From Flectobacillus sp. (GTDB lineage: Bacteria > Bacteroidota > Bacteroidia > Cytophagales > Spirosomataceae), in contig JARXAV010000112.1 in assembly GCA_029865665.1 (NCBI GenBank), forward strand, positions 1 to 19,096: a stretch of 19,096 nucleotides of DNA, in the 5' to 3' direction. This document shows positions 1 to 9,160 of this stretch, piece by piece. The position numbers and the translations under genes are program-made. Under the pieces are notes generated by a model. That model was not told where the DNA came from, made no database searches, and saw only the letters and a program-made list of their open reading frames with translations. Position 1 is the stretch's first letter. Every line of letters begins with the position of its first letter.

Positions 1-797
1 TAGTCGGTCATCAATTTATATCCTGCATTTTTCTTTACGTCTTCAAAAGCAGTAATTGCACTTGGCCAATCTTTTTTCCAAACGTTTACTTTTCCTTCAA
101 AAGCACGAGCAGCCCATTTAGTTGCTCTACCTGTATTTCCAGCATCCCATGAAGCAGGAAGACCCGCATAAGCATCTTGGAAATCTTTCAAAATTGCCGC
201 AAATAACGCCTCTTTCGTAGCATTAGGTACAGCTAATGAAGCTAAGTCTTTCTTCACTTCCATCACCAATGGAGGAGTTCCCCAAACTTGTAAAGCCACA
301 AAGTGGAAGAATGCTCTCAAGAATTTAGCTTCCGCAATCACTTTTGTTTTTTGCTCGGCAGTCAACGAATTTTGTCCGTTCCCAGCAGCTTCAATCACTA
401 AGTTGGCTCTTAAAATCCCTTCATATACCTGTGTATATAAAGCAGCATAAGGTGTATCAGAAGCACGGATAAACAAATTATCCAATGCACGAGCATTGTT
501 ATAATCGCTACCACTATTTGATGCTTTTGCATTTACTTCAACGTCATCCGTTGTAGTCAGCGACAAACTCCAGAATTCACCTCTTTCGTTTAGGGTTTCC
601 GTACTTGTTCCCCAGAAATCTTGAATAGAAGAATATCCTGCGAAGATGGCTCCGTCAAAATCTGCTTGCGTTTTGTAAAACGTCGTAGTAGTTACCCTAT
701 CCAAAGGTTGTAAGTCAAGATTATTACAAGCTTGCACTACAAAAAAGGAAGTGATAGTGGCAACAATAATGCCTTTGATATATGTTTTTTTATTCAT
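1..797 (-). CDS. SusD/RagB-family nutrient-binding outer-membrane lipoprotein (partial, C-terminus outside window)
   Basis: This is the surface glycan-binding partner of the SusC-like transporter encoded just upstream; SusD proteins cap the TonB-dependent barrel and capture oligosaccharides. About 265 codons are visible, and the reading frame runs off position 1. The N-terminus is a lipoprotein signal: Lys3-Lys4, a hydrophobic stretch, then a lipobox ending VVQAC with the acylated Cys24. The body has typical SusD text, such as a YEGILRANLVIEAAG helix, AEAKFLRAFFHF and GRATKWAARAFEGK, which form the TPR-like helical scaffold. The ATG at 795-797 is chosen because it places the signal peptide correctly and lies 20 bp after the SusC stop, so the two genes are almost certainly co-transcribed. 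The start context GTACTAAAATG is shared with the other susD gene here. The family is certain; the ligand is not. Confidence 0.95.
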   Translation of the reverse strand, partial: MNKKTYIKGIIVATITSFFVVQACNNLDLQPLDRVTTTTFYKTQADFDGAIFAGYSSIQDFWGTSTETLNERGEFWSLSLTTTDDVEVNAKASNSGSDYNNARALDNLFIRASDTPYAALYTQVYEGILRANLVIEAAGNGQNSLTAEQKTKVIAEAKFLRAFFHFVALQVWGTPPLVMEVKKDLASLAVPNATKEALFAAILKDFQDAYAGLPASWDAGNTGRATKWAARAFEGKVNVWKKDWPSAITAFEDVKKNAGYKLMTD

Positions 798-817
798 TTT
801 AGTACCTTTTAAAATTG

Positions 818-3800
818 TTAGAATGATAACTGCCAGCCAAATTGAACAATTGAAGGTTGTGGAGAACCACCCGAATCTTGTCCGTTTGCCAAGGCGAATT
901 CACCTTTCTGGAAACTTGCACCTCTGGTTACTTCTGGATCATATCCTTTGTATTTTGTAAAGGTTGCTAAGTTCTGCATACCCACAAAAATACGTGAGTT
1001 AGTCAATGTTCCTTTTGCAACTTTACTCAAGACAGAAGCTGGAATGTTATAACCAATTTGAATGTTTTTGATTCTCAAATAAGCAGCTTCTTCAATCCAA
1101 CGGTCTGAATAACGGTTGTTTTGGTTCGGATCATTCACGTCTGCACGTGGCATTGTCGTGCTTGGGTTTGAGACAGTCCAACGGTTTAATACACTTACCG
1201 ACTGGTTAGAACCACTTGTCATCGACTCTAATGATGCTCTTGCTTGGTTGTACACCTGCACCCCACCAACTCCTTGGAATAATACCGAGAAATCGAAGTT
1301 TTGGTACGTAGCCGAAATGTTAAGTCCATAGAAGAATTTAGGAATTGAACTTCCGATGTTAGTACGGTCTTTTGCGTCAATCGTGCCGTCGTTGTTTACA
1401 TCCACAAAACGAATATCGCCAGGTTGACGTTTGCTAGAGTTAACATCCGTTGTTTTGTCCGCATCTACTTCTGCTTGTGTTTGGTAAATTCCGTTGGTTT
1501 TGTATCCATAAAAATAACCTAATGGCTCTCCTACCGAAGTACGGTGCGTTTGACCTCCGCCAGTACCTGCAATAATTTCTGGAACAGTACCTAATGAAGT
1601 AATCGTGTTTTTAACCGTCGTTAAATTACCGCCGATATTATATTTCAATTTGCCAACGCTACCTCTATAATTCAAGGCAAATTCAAACCCTGTGTTCTTG
1701 ATTTGACCTAAGTTAGCATCCGCAGGCAGGAAATACCCTGATGTAGCTGGGATAGGTAAACTCAATAATACATCATCCGTTGTTTTGTCGAAATAATCGA
1801 CTGTACCTGTAATTTTTCCGTTATACAAACTAAAGTCTGTTCCTACGTCTAATTGTGTACTGGTTTCCCATTTCAAATCTTTGTTTGCAAACACCGTTGG
1901 AGAAGGCCCTCTTACAACTCCTTGACCATCACCTGTCACATAGAAAATGGTCGTTGATAACGAAGGTAAATAAGCAAAGTTTTGTCCCGTAAACTGATTA
2001 CCCGATTGTCCATAACTTGCTCTTACTTTTAAGTCGCTCACCGTGGTAGAACCTTTCAAGAACGGCTCTTCACTTAAACGCCAGCCAGCCGAGAACGAAG
2101 GGAAAATACCTGCTCTGTGTTCTGGAGCAAAACGAGAACTTTCGTCACGTCTAACATTGAAGGTCAATAAATATTTACCATCGAATGAATAATTAACACG
2201 ACCCAATAAACCTCTTAAAGCCCAATGATCTGCCTCATTTGCTGCGGCTACGTTATCGGCTACAGAAGCAAAACGGATAGCCGAGTTAAACAAATTACGT
2301 CCTTGAATACGCACTTTGTCATAACGGAAATTGGTTTCTTCATAACCACCCAAAACGGTCAAGTCATGCTTACCAAATTTCTTGTGGTATGTCAATGTAT
2401 TGGCAATATTAGTCGTTAATTCGATTGGTCTTTCTTGTACTAATAACGACGTTCTACCCGGTGTTCCTGCTGTACCGTAGTTAGCGGTTTCTGCTTCTTG
2501 GAAAAAGAAACCGTCCGCTACGTTATAGTCTAAACCTACTGCAATACGGTATTTCAAGCCTTCAATTGGTTCGAACTCTCCGTAAACATTACCCAACATT
2601 TTCTTGTTGTTTACACGAGTTTCATTGTATTTCGTATCGGTAGCCCACATGTAGTTTGAACCTGTTGCACCGTTTCCACGAGTGGCCGCTGTTGACTGGT
2701 TATAATTTCCAGCAGCATCATAAGGTTGGTAGTATGGAGCGTTTAACATCGAGTTAAATGCCGCAAAGTTTCCGCCTTCTGATTGTACCAAACGATCGGT
2801 TGTCGTTAATAATAATGACTCACCAAAACGGAAATACTTTCCAACTTTAGCATCTACATTCGCTTTCAATGAATAACGCTCAAAACTTTGAGATCGCTCT
2901 ACCCCGTCTTGTTTGTGATAACCTCCTGAAATATTGAAGTTTACATTTTTAGTACCCCCATTGATCGTGATATTATGGTTACGTACTTGTCCTGTTTGGA
3001 ACATTGCATCTTGCCAGTTATATCTTGGCTGAGCACTGAACGAAGAAAAATCACGTCCTAATTCTTTCTGTAAAGCAATGTATTGAGGAACATCTAAGGT
3101 ATTAATGCGTTTGCTTTGTGGTACATATTGCACCCCTACATAGCCGTCATACGTTGCGGTTGTTCTTCCGTCTTTACCTCTTTTTGTCGTTACAATAATT
3201 ACTCCGTTGGCTGCTCTTGCCCCATAAATAGCGGCAGCAGAAGCATCTTTCAAAATGTCCATCGACTCAATATCACTTGGGTTAATACCTGCCAAAGGGT
3301 TTGACTCTGAATACGAAGCCGTGTTTACCGAAATATTACTTGTTTGCACAATTGGCACACCGTCAATAACCCATAGTGGTTGGTTATTTCCTGTTGTACC
3401 TACCCCTCTGATACGCACATCAATGGGTGCGCCTGGGTCACCACTTCTGTTTGAAATATGCACACCCGACATACGACCTGCCAAAATCTGATCAGGGTTA
3501 GTATATGGACGGCTCGTAATGTCCTTACTGATAACAGAACCTACCGCACCTGTTAAATCTACTTTACGTTGTGTTCCGTAACCCACTACCACTACTTCAT
3601 CCAATGATTTTGAATCGGGTACGAGTTGGACATTCACTTGCGACTGACCGCCTACTGTAATTTCACGACTCTGGTATCCTGTGTAGGTAAATAGCAAAAT
3701 TGCATTGCTATTGGGTACTACCAACGAATAATTTCCAGACACATCTGTACTAACACCTTTGCTAGTACCCTTGATAAGAATCGAAACCCCAGGAAGCGGT

Positions 3801-3949
3801 TCTCCATTCTCGTCTGTCACTTTTCCTGAAACTTTCTGATCAACAACCGAAAGGGTTATTGCATTCGCTCCAACACGATGGGCAGAAAGGTTCATTACGC
3901 TCATTACGAAAAGTAACAGCAGTAATTTCTGTGTAATTTTTGCATTCAT
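818..3949 (-). CDS. SusC/RagA-family TonB-linked outer-membrane transporter (first pair)
   Basis: This is a TonB-dependent outer-membrane importer, 1043 residues, normal length for SusC. Residues 1-30 are a signal peptide (LLLLLFVMSVMNLSA core). Residues about 39-112 form the carboxypeptidase-D regulatory-like domain (SGKVTDENGEPLPGVSI). The SusC signature DEVVVVGYGTQ at about 117-127 follows, then the plug domain, which ends with LKDASAAAIYGARAANG at about 233-249. The rest is the 22-strand barrel, ending in WQLSF with the terminal Phe expected for barrel insertion. A calcium-loop-like DVNNDGTIDAKD lies in a late extracellular loop, as in many SusC proteins. The start ATG at 3947-3949 gives a good signal peptide. 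The susD gene follows after 20 bp. Transcription probably begins at a promoter near 4070-4097, because a strong terminator separates this gene from the preceding pair. The substrate is unknown. Confidence 0.97.
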   Translation of the reverse strand: MNAKITQKLLLLLFVMSVMNLSAHRVGANAITLSVVDQKVSGKVTDENGEPLPGVSILIKGTSKGVSTDVSGNYSLVVPNSNAILLFTYTGYQSREITVGGQSQVNVQLVPDSKSLDEVVVVGYGTQRKVDLTGAVGSVISKDITSRPYTNPDQILAGRMSGVHISNRSGDPGAPIDVRIRGVGTTGNNQPLWVIDGVPIVQTSNISVNTASYSESNPLAGINPSDIESMDILKDASAAAIYGARAANGVIIVTTKRGKDGRTTATYDGYVGVQYVPQSKRINTLDVPQYIALQKELGRDFSSFSAQPRYNWQDAMFQTGQVRNHNITINGGTKNVNFNISGGYHKQDGVERSQSFERYSLKANVDAKVGKYFRFGESLLLTTTDRLVQSEGGNFAAFNSMLNAPYYQPYDAAGNYNQSTAATRGNGATGSNYMWATDTKYNETRVNNKKMLGNVYGEFEPIEGLKYRIAVGLDYNVADGFFFQEAETANYGTAGTPGRTSLLVQERPIELTTNIANTLTYHKKFGKHDLTVLGGYEETNFRYDKVRIQGRNLFNSAIRFASVADNVAAANEADHWALRGLLGRVNYSFDGKYLLTFNVRRDESSRFAPEHRAGIFPSFSAGWRLSEEPFLKGSTTVSDLKVRASYGQSGNQFTGQNFAYLPSLSTTIFYVTGDGQGVVRGPSPTVFANKDLKWETSTQLDVGTDFSLYNGKITGTVDYFDKTTDDVLLSLPIPATSGYFLPADANLGQIKNTGFEFALNYRGSVGKLKYNIGGNLTTVKNTITSLGTVPEIIAGTGGGQTHRTSVGEPLGYFYGYKTNGIYQTQAEVDADKTTDVNSSKRQPGDIRFVDVNNDGTIDAKDRTNIGSSIPKFFYGLNISATYQNFDFSVLFQGVGGVQVYNQARASLESMTSGSNQSVSVLNRWTVSNPSTTMPRADVNDPNQNNRYSDRWIEEAAYLRIKNIQIGYNIPASVLSKVAKGTLTNSRIFVGMQNLATFTKYKGYDPEVTRGASFQKGEFALANGQDSGGSPQPSIVQFGWQLSF

Positions 3950-4034
3950 AGAATCGTTGTTTTTACTTAAAAAATTAATAATTCTTTAAAAACCTCACTA
4001 GAAGTACCCGTATCGAAGAAATCAAAAAGACAAT

Positions 4035-4057
4035 CTATTCTATACTATACTATTCTA
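4035..4057 (-). repeat. Tandem 5-bp repeat (CTATW) in the leader of the first susC gene
   Basis: On the plus strand the units read CTATT, CTATA, CTATA, CTATT and a partial CTA, i.e. four and a half copies of a 5-mer with one variable base. On the transcribed minus strand they lie about 80-110 nt upstream of the start codon and just downstream of the predicted -7 element. The function is unknown; it may be a simple low-complexity tract. Confidence 0.6.
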
Positions 4058-4069
4058 GTTAAATTTCGA

Positions 4070-4097
4070 CAAAGATATAAAAAATATTATTTATCAA
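4070..4097 (-). promoter_or_regulatory. Predicted Bacteroidota-type promoter for the first susC-susD pair
   Basis: On the minus strand the -7 element is TATCTTTG (4070-4077), a full match to TAnnTTTG. It is preceded by TTG (4095-4097) at a spacing of 17 bp, which fits the TTG-N17-23-TAnnTTTG pattern known for the phylum. A start site near 4063 would leave a leader of about 114 nt. The call rests on motif match and position only. Confidence 0.55.
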
Positions 4098-4240
4098 TGT
4101 TTTTATTTAATATTTTTTCAAAAACAACCTAATCAATATGGTTATACTCCTGTATTAAGGCTTTTTAAGAAGAAACAAAATATAGCCAAGCCTATGAATT
4201 ACAGCATTGTATCGTTCGTAATCGGTTGGCATAAAACAAA

Positions 4241-4274
4241 AAAGGCAGTCACGGAAAAATCCATGACTGCCTTT
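4241..4274 (-). terminator. Rho-independent terminator after the second-pair susD gene
   Basis: An 11-bp perfect stem (AAAGGCAGTCA with TGACTGCCTTT) surrounds a 12-nt loop, inside which two G-C pairs can extend the stem. Read on the minus strand it starts 20 bp after the susD stop and is followed by a T-rich tract (TTTTTTGTTTT). It should also stop plus-strand transcripts less well. Confidence 0.88.
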
Positions 4275-4293
4275 CAGACAAAAAAAATAATTA

Positions 4294-5784
4294 TTAGTTG
4301 TACCCTTTATTCTGTGTGTAAAGACCTGTTTTTACATCAATTTCAGACTGTGGAATCGCATAAATGATGTAGTTTTTATCAAATGCTTTCATTTGTTTTA
4401 ACACATCTTCTGCAGCAATCCAAGTTGGTATTACGGTAGTTACTAAGCCCGAACGGACTAAATCGTTCCAACGAAGTCCTTCTCCTGCAAATTCTTTACG
4501 ACGTTCTTCCATTAATTGATTAAGTGTCAAGCTTGTAATCGCTGATAAACCTGCTCTTTTACGAACGTTGTTTACAATCGTAATGGCTTCGTCAGTTGTA
4601 CCGCCTCCGCCTTTTAAGATACATTCCGCTTTCATCATCAATACATCGGTATAACGCATCACGATAAAGTTGATAGGCCAGTCGGTACGGCTCTTTCCAT
4701 ATTTCGAGATGTCGATGTATTTTTTATAAAACGAACGTGTTTCTTGAGCTCCATTCGCTGTGTAACCTGTTTGAATACCAAACGTTCTACGAGCATCGGC
4801 TGTACCATAAGAAGTCAACAAGTCCGCAGAAATTGGACGAATTGTTAAGGTTTGTGTTGGTAAACCATTCGACGTAAAGTAGGTATCTGGAGCTAAGGTA
4901 ACAGGGAATGTACCTCCTAAATTGATACCTCCACTGATGTATTGCACGTCGAAAATAACCTCTGCGTTGTTCTCGTTAGTATAAGAGAAAATGCTTGGGT
5001 AAGTTGCTAACATTGAATACTTACCACTAGCCACTACTTCGTTCAATAACGTTAACGCTTGTGACCATTCGTTTAAGCCTAATCCTGGCCCTTCGATGTC
5101 ATAAGTAGGTCCCGAACGAGTCATGTACACTAAAGCCAATAATGATTTTGCTGCATTGTTTGTAGCACGTCCAACCTGAGCAGTAGCATAAGATACAGGT
5201 AAGTTTTGTGCAGCAAACTGTAAATCAGAAATAATCAATTTATAGACATCCGCCACAGCACTTCTCTGAATAGTCATGGCTTCGCTCTGCGAAACCACGT
5301 GGTCAATTAAAGGCACTTTACCAAACGTACGTACAAGGTCAAAATAATAGAACGCTCTCAAATACTTAGCTTCAGCTTCAAAACGAGTTTTTAAGCTTGC
5401 ATCTGTAATAACCGCTCCATTTTTAACCAACTGTTCTAACACGGTATTCGCATTAAAAATACCGTTATAGTTGCTTAACCATGCTTCCGACAAGTATGGG
5501 TTAGACGAAAGTGTTGATTGAAAACCATTGATTGGATCCCAGTCACGCACACCACCGTCTGACACACCGTAGATATTATCCGAACGAGTTTCAGATAAGT
5601 TCAACACACGGTCAGGATAGCCACGCAAATTGCTATAAACTGCATTTACGCCTTGTAAAAAATCGTTGTTGGTTTGGTAAAAAGTAAGCGTTGTTGAGCT
5701 TGAAATAGGCTTCTGGTCTAGTTCGTCCGTACAACTGCCTAATCCCAATACCGCCAATGATAGTAATAAATATATACGTTTCAT
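4294..5784 (-). CDS. SusD/RagB-family nutrient-binding outer-membrane lipoprotein (second pair)
   Basis: This 496-residue SusD-like lipoprotein has the usual length. A short signal peptide ends with the lipobox LGSC, so Cys18 is the lipidated residue and the protein is anchored in the outer membrane. The N-terminal half has the SusD TPR scaffold (EAKYLRAFYYFDLVRTFGKVPL, then GRATNNAAKSLLALVYM). The C-terminal RagB/SusD half contains DVLMMKAECIL and RRKEFAGEGLRWNDLVR. The end, AIPQSEIDVKTGLYTQNKGYN, resembles the common LTQNPGY finish. The gene lies 71 bp after its SusC partner, with a small hairpin in the gap, and a strong terminator follows its stop. The start context GTACTAAAATG matches that of the other susD gene. 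The bound glycan cannot be inferred. Confidence 0.97.
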   Translation of the reverse strand: MKRIYLLLSLAVLGLGSCTDELDQKPISSSTTLTFYQTNNDFLQGVNAVYSNLRGYPDRVLNLSETRSDNIYGVSDGGVRDWDPINGFQSTLSSNPYLSEAWLSNYNGIFNANTVLEQLVKNGAVITDASLKTRFEAEAKYLRAFYYFDLVRTFGKVPLIDHVVSQSEAMTIQRSAVADVYKLIISDLQFAAQNLPVSYATAQVGRATNNAAKSLLALVYMTRSGPTYDIEGPGLGLNEWSQALTLLNEVVASGKYSMLATYPSIFSYTNENNAEVIFDVQYISGGINLGGTFPVTLAPDTYFTSNGLPTQTLTIRPISADLLTSYGTADARRTFGIQTGYTANGAQETRSFYKKYIDISKYGKSRTDWPINFIVMRYTDVLMMKAECILKGGGGTTDEAITIVNNVRKRAGLSAITSLTLNQLMEERRKEFAGEGLRWNDLVRSGLVTTVIPTWIAAEDVLKQMKAFDKNYIIYAIPQSEIDVKTGLYTQNKGYN

Positions 5785-5814
5785 TTTAGTACAGTTTTAA
5801 AAATTAAATGATTT

Positions 5815-5841
5815 AAAGTCGCTTTCTTGTGTAACGACTTT
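5815..5841 (-). promoter_or_regulatory. Intercistronic hairpin between susC and susD of the second pair
   Basis: AAAGTCG (5815-5821) and CGACTTT (5835-5841) form a perfect 7-bp stem with a 13-nt loop in the 71-bp gap between the two genes. There is no T tract next to it, so it is not a plain terminator. It may tune the relative level of susC and susD mRNA by processing or 3'-end protection; this role is inferred. The first pair, with a gap of 20 bp, has no such hairpin. Confidence 0.4.
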
Positions 5842-5855
5842 GCTTTTTAACGAAA

Positions 5856-8800
5856 TTAGAACGTTAAATTTAAGCCTACAATCAAAGAACGAGACAAAGG
5901 AAGTCCACCGTAGTCACCACCTTGAGGGAATGAATCACTACCACTTAGGTTGGTATTTACAGCATCTGGGTTCCAGCCACCTTTGTACTTATCAGCACCG
6001 AACCAGTTTTCAGCCGTAGCATAAATTCTAGCACCTTGAGCTACTTTTTTAGGGATAATTCTACCCAAATCGTATCCTACGGTAATGTTACGGATTCTCC
6101 AGTAATCAGACGACCATAACCAGTCGGTATTTTTAATTCTACCAAAAGTTGAATACGCTTTTCCTCTTACACCATCACCAGGGTTATCAGCCGAACGCCA
6201 ACGATCTCTATAAATTCCTAAAGCATTATCCGTATAACCTTGACCAGTTCTATCCACTGCACGACCGAATAATGAATAAACTGAACCACCCGATTGTCCT
6301 TGAACTAAGATAGACAAATCAAATCCTTTGTATTTGAAGGTGTTGGTCATACCATATACTAAATCTGGGTTTGGTTTTCCTGCATAAACACGGTCATTTT
6401 GGTCAATTTTGCCATCTTTGTTCGCATCCACATATTTAGGGTCTCCAGCAACTTGTGTACCATAAAGAGGCACTTTACTATCAATATCTGCTTGTGTTAA
6501 GATACCTGCCATTTGTACGACATAGTAAGCATACATTGGGTCGCCTACTTTCAAGAGACTATGAGAAATATCGAACGACGAAGGAATCCAAATTTGAGCA
6601 TCCCCAGGGGCTAAGTGTACTACCTTATTCTCGTTATGGCTCAAGTTTACCGATGTAGTCCATTGGAAATCCCCTTTATTGATGTTGCGAGAAGTCAATT
6701 CAATTTCCCATCCTTGGTTCAATACTTCACCAATGTTTGACAAAGCTGAAGCAAAACCTGTGTTCTGCGGAACTGGTACGTTCAACAATAAGTCGGTGTT
6801 GTTTTTGCGGTAATAGTCAAATGAACCTGTGAATCTGTTTTTCAAGAAACCAAAATCCAAACCAACATCAATTGTTTGCGATTTTTCCCATGTTAAATCT
6901 GGATTTGAAATACGGTTTGCCGTTTGACCACCCGCAGAAGCTCCTCCAAAAGTATAGTTGGCAAAACCCAAAGTCGAAATTGAGCTATAATCACCGATAT
7001 TGTAATTACCTGCTTTACCCCAACTTGCTCTTAATTTCAAGTCACTAACTAGGTCTTGACTCTCCATAAAATCTTCTTCAGAGATTCTCCAACCCAATGA
7101 AGCTGATGGGAATAAGCCCCATTTGTTGTTATCTCCAAAACGAGAAGAACCATCACGACGTACACTAGCCGAAACTAAATATTTTCCTTTGTAACCGTAC
7201 TGAACTCTACCAAATAAGGACAACAATACGTTTTGGCTTTCCGCAATACCACTTGTTGTTGTAGATACCGCTGCATTCAATGTTGTAATCGTACTACTAT
7301 TAAAACCACCTGCTGAATTGATGGTTGAAGTAGCATAGCGAGTTAAGTTATACGCATAACCTGCTAATGCCGAAATATCATGGTCTTTGTTGATAGTGGT
7401 ATTGAAAGACAAGGTATTTTCATTTACAATTGTCTGTCTTTTCAAAGTACTCAAACTTCCTGTAGTCGATAACCCTGGCGTAGATGTACGAGCAGATAAA
7501 CTACCATTTACCCAATCTGGACTATATCTTTTCGTTGACGCATCCGTGTTATCAAAATTGATAGACGTTCTGAATGTCAAGTTTTTCAAAATGCTATAAT
7601 CTACATAAGAAGAGAACAACGTTCTGAATGTTTTAGTCAAACCAATATTAGCTTCCAATTGACGAAGTGGACTTTGTCTGCTTACACTCCACGCATATTG
7701 TCCATAAGCCCCTGTATTAGCATCTAAACCAGCTTCTTGAACAGGAGTCATACCTGCGATAATGTGTAAAATAGCATCTTTTCCTTCTACGCCTGGGTCT
7801 TGGGCTTCTGAATACGAAGGAGCTAAATTTAAACCAAAACGAAGTTTATCATTTGCTTTTACTTCTACATTGGCACGAGCCGAATAGTTTTTGTAGTTCG
7901 TATTCAACACTGTACCGTCTTGGTCTTGTAAGTTTCCAGAAACATAATATTTCACGAAACTATTACCACCACTTGCTGCCAATTGGTAGTTCTTCACCAT
8001 TCCTGTTCTGAAAGCTTCTTTTTGCCAATCAATGTACGTTAAACCAGGGTGTCCTGCTTGCGTCCAACGGTCATCCGTCATTAATGAAGCGTTAACTGCT
8101 CCTACTGCAAGACCTAAAACCTGACGACGTTGTTCGTTTGTTTGGCTCGCTGTACGACCAACGCCCGATGCAACCCACTGAGCATTAATCATTTCAGTAG
8201 CACGATCAACCCATTCATCAGCACTTAACATATCTAAGGTACGAACAGCCTTTGTAATACCCGTATAAGCATTAAAGGTGATTTTCGCTTTTCCTTCTTG
8301 TCCTTTTTTCGTCGTAATTAACACAACTCCGTTCGCTGCACGAGAACCATAAATGGCAGCCGAAGAAGCATCTTTCAATACCTGAATATTTTCAATATCA
8401 TTCGGGTTGATGTTATCTAATGGGTTACCTGTACTGAAACCACCCGAAGCATTTTGTCCTGATGTTTCTAAAGGGAATCCGTCAATGACATACAAAGGTT
8501 CGTTACTAGCCGAAATTGAACCCGCCCCACGAACTTGTACGCTAAAGCCTTTACCAGGCGTACCACTTGTTTGTTTTACAGAAACCCCTGCTAACTGTCC
8601 GATTAAGGCTTGGTCAACACGAGCAATAGGACGAGTATCTAACTCCTTCGCATTGAAACTTGCTACTGCTCCTGTGACATTTCCTTTTTTCTGAGTACCA
8701 TAACCTACTACTAATACTTCGTCAAGTGACTTAATATCAGACGATAAGGCAATGTTTACTGATGAACGATTTCCGATATTCACTTCTTGATTCGTGTAAC

Positions 8801-9041
8801 CAACCGATGAAAAAACAAGCACACCATCACCTTCTGGCACTTCAATGCGGTATGTTCCTTTTGAATCAGTTGATCCCCCTCTTTTCGTACTTTTTAACAC
8901 GATGTTCACCCCTGGAAGTCCTTCTCCAGTGACAGCATCCGTTACAAGCCCAACGATATTCCGTTTCTGAGCCATACCCAGATAGGAAATCATACACAGT
9001 ATGAATACTGTTGACCATTGTCGAATTGTTTTCATAAACAT
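5856..9041 (-). CDS. SusC/RagA-family TonB-linked outer-membrane transporter (second pair)
   Basis: This is a TonB-dependent importer of 1061 residues. The signal peptide covers about residues 1-24 (VFILCMISYLGMA, then QKRN). The carboxypeptidase-like regulatory domain spans about 27-101 (GLVTDAVTGEGLPGVNIVLK), followed by the SusC signature DEVLVVGYGTQ at 107-117. The plug domain ends with VLKDASSAAIYGSRAANG at about 221-238, and the barrel finishes with LIVGLNLTF. A DANKDGKIDQND calcium-loop-like motif sits in a late loop. The start is ambiguous between the ATG at 9039-9041 and the one at 9033-9035; the second, giving MKTIRQWS, is the more typical form. The partner susD gene follows after 71 bp. 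The leader contains a strong AT-rich hairpin (9099-9131). It clearly differs in sequence from the other SusC protein, so the two pairs probably differ in ligand. Confidence 0.97.
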   Translation of the reverse strand: MFMKTIRQWSTVFILCMISYLGMAQKRNIVGLVTDAVTGEGLPGVNIVLKSTKRGGSTDSKGTYRIEVPEGDGVLVFSSVGYTNQEVNIGNRSSVNIALSSDIKSLDEVLVVGYGTQKKGNVTGAVASFNAKELDTRPIARVDQALIGQLAGVSVKQTSGTPGKGFSVQVRGAGSISASNEPLYVIDGFPLETSGQNASGGFSTGNPLDNINPNDIENIQVLKDASSAAIYGSRAANGVVLITTKKGQEGKAKITFNAYTGITKAVRTLDMLSADEWVDRATEMINAQWVASGVGRTASQTNEQRRQVLGLAVGAVNASLMTDDRWTQAGHPGLTYIDWQKEAFRTGMVKNYQLAASGGNSFVKYYVSGNLQDQDGTVLNTNYKNYSARANVEVKANDKLRFGLNLAPSYSEAQDPGVEGKDAILHIIAGMTPVQEAGLDANTGAYGQYAWSVSRQSPLRQLEANIGLTKTFRTLFSSYVDYSILKNLTFRTSINFDNTDASTKRYSPDWVNGSLSARTSTPGLSTTGSLSTLKRQTIVNENTLSFNTTINKDHDISALAGYAYNLTRYATSTINSAGGFNSSTITTLNAAVSTTTSGIAESQNVLLSLFGRVQYGYKGKYLVSASVRRDGSSRFGDNNKWGLFPSASLGWRISEEDFMESQDLVSDLKLRASWGKAGNYNIGDYSSISTLGFANYTFGGASAGGQTANRISNPDLTWEKSQTIDVGLDFGFLKNRFTGSFDYYRKNNTDLLLNVPVPQNTGFASALSNIGEVLNQGWEIELTSRNINKGDFQWTTSVNLSHNENKVVHLAPGDAQIWIPSSFDISHSLLKVGDPMYAYYVVQMAGILTQADIDSKVPLYGTQVAGDPKYVDANKDGKIDQNDRVYAGKPNPDLVYGMTNTFKYKGFDLSILVQGQSGGSVYSLFGRAVDRTGQGYTDNALGIYRDRWRSADNPGDGVRGKAYSTFGRIKNTDWLWSSDYWRIRNITVGYDLGRIIPKKVAQGARIYATAENWFGADKYKGGWNPDAVNTNLSGSDSFPQGGDYGGLPLSRSLIVGLNLTF

Positions 9042-9098
9042 AAAATGATTGAATTGGATAAAAATAAACTAAGTAATAATGATGAATGCTTAATGATG

Positions 9099-9131
9099 AT
9101 TTTAAAACATTGATTGCCAATATTTTAAAAT
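9099..9131 (-). promoter_or_regulatory. AT-rich leader hairpin upstream of the second susC gene
   Basis: ATTTTAAAACATTG (9099-9112) and CAATATTTTAAAAT (9118-9131) are 14-nt inverted arms around a 5-nt loop. The single non-Watson-Crick position becomes a G-U pair in the minus-strand RNA, so the stem is complete in that transcript. It lies 58 bp upstream of the start. A degenerate -7-like TATCTTGG at 9138-9145 would place it at the very 5' end of the mRNA, where it could stabilise the transcript. That reading is inferred. Confidence 0.45.
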
Positions 9132-9160
9132 AAAAAACCAAGATATTTTCACATAATTGA

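Larger units (their letters stand above)
3950..4293. other. Intergenic region between the two SusC/SusD pairs
   Basis: This 344-bp AT-rich gap has no credible coding frame. It holds the terminator of the pair to its right (4241-4274) and, for the pair to its left, a promoter candidate (4070-4097) and a leader of roughly 110 nt with a 5-bp tandem repeat (4035-4057). The segment 4098-4235 shows nothing I recognise. The layout argues that the two SusC/SusD pairs are separate transcription units. Confidence 0.7.

Noticed and set aside
818..9041. Possible recent duplication of one SusC/SusD pair to give the other.
   Set aside because: Outside the conserved family motifs the two SusC proteins differ throughout, so any duplication is old, or the pairs have separate origins.
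8866..9141. A 91-codon minus-strand frame overlapping the start of the second susC gene.
   Set aside because: It lies out of frame over the signal peptide and first domain of a certain SusC gene, and its residues look like a shifted translation.
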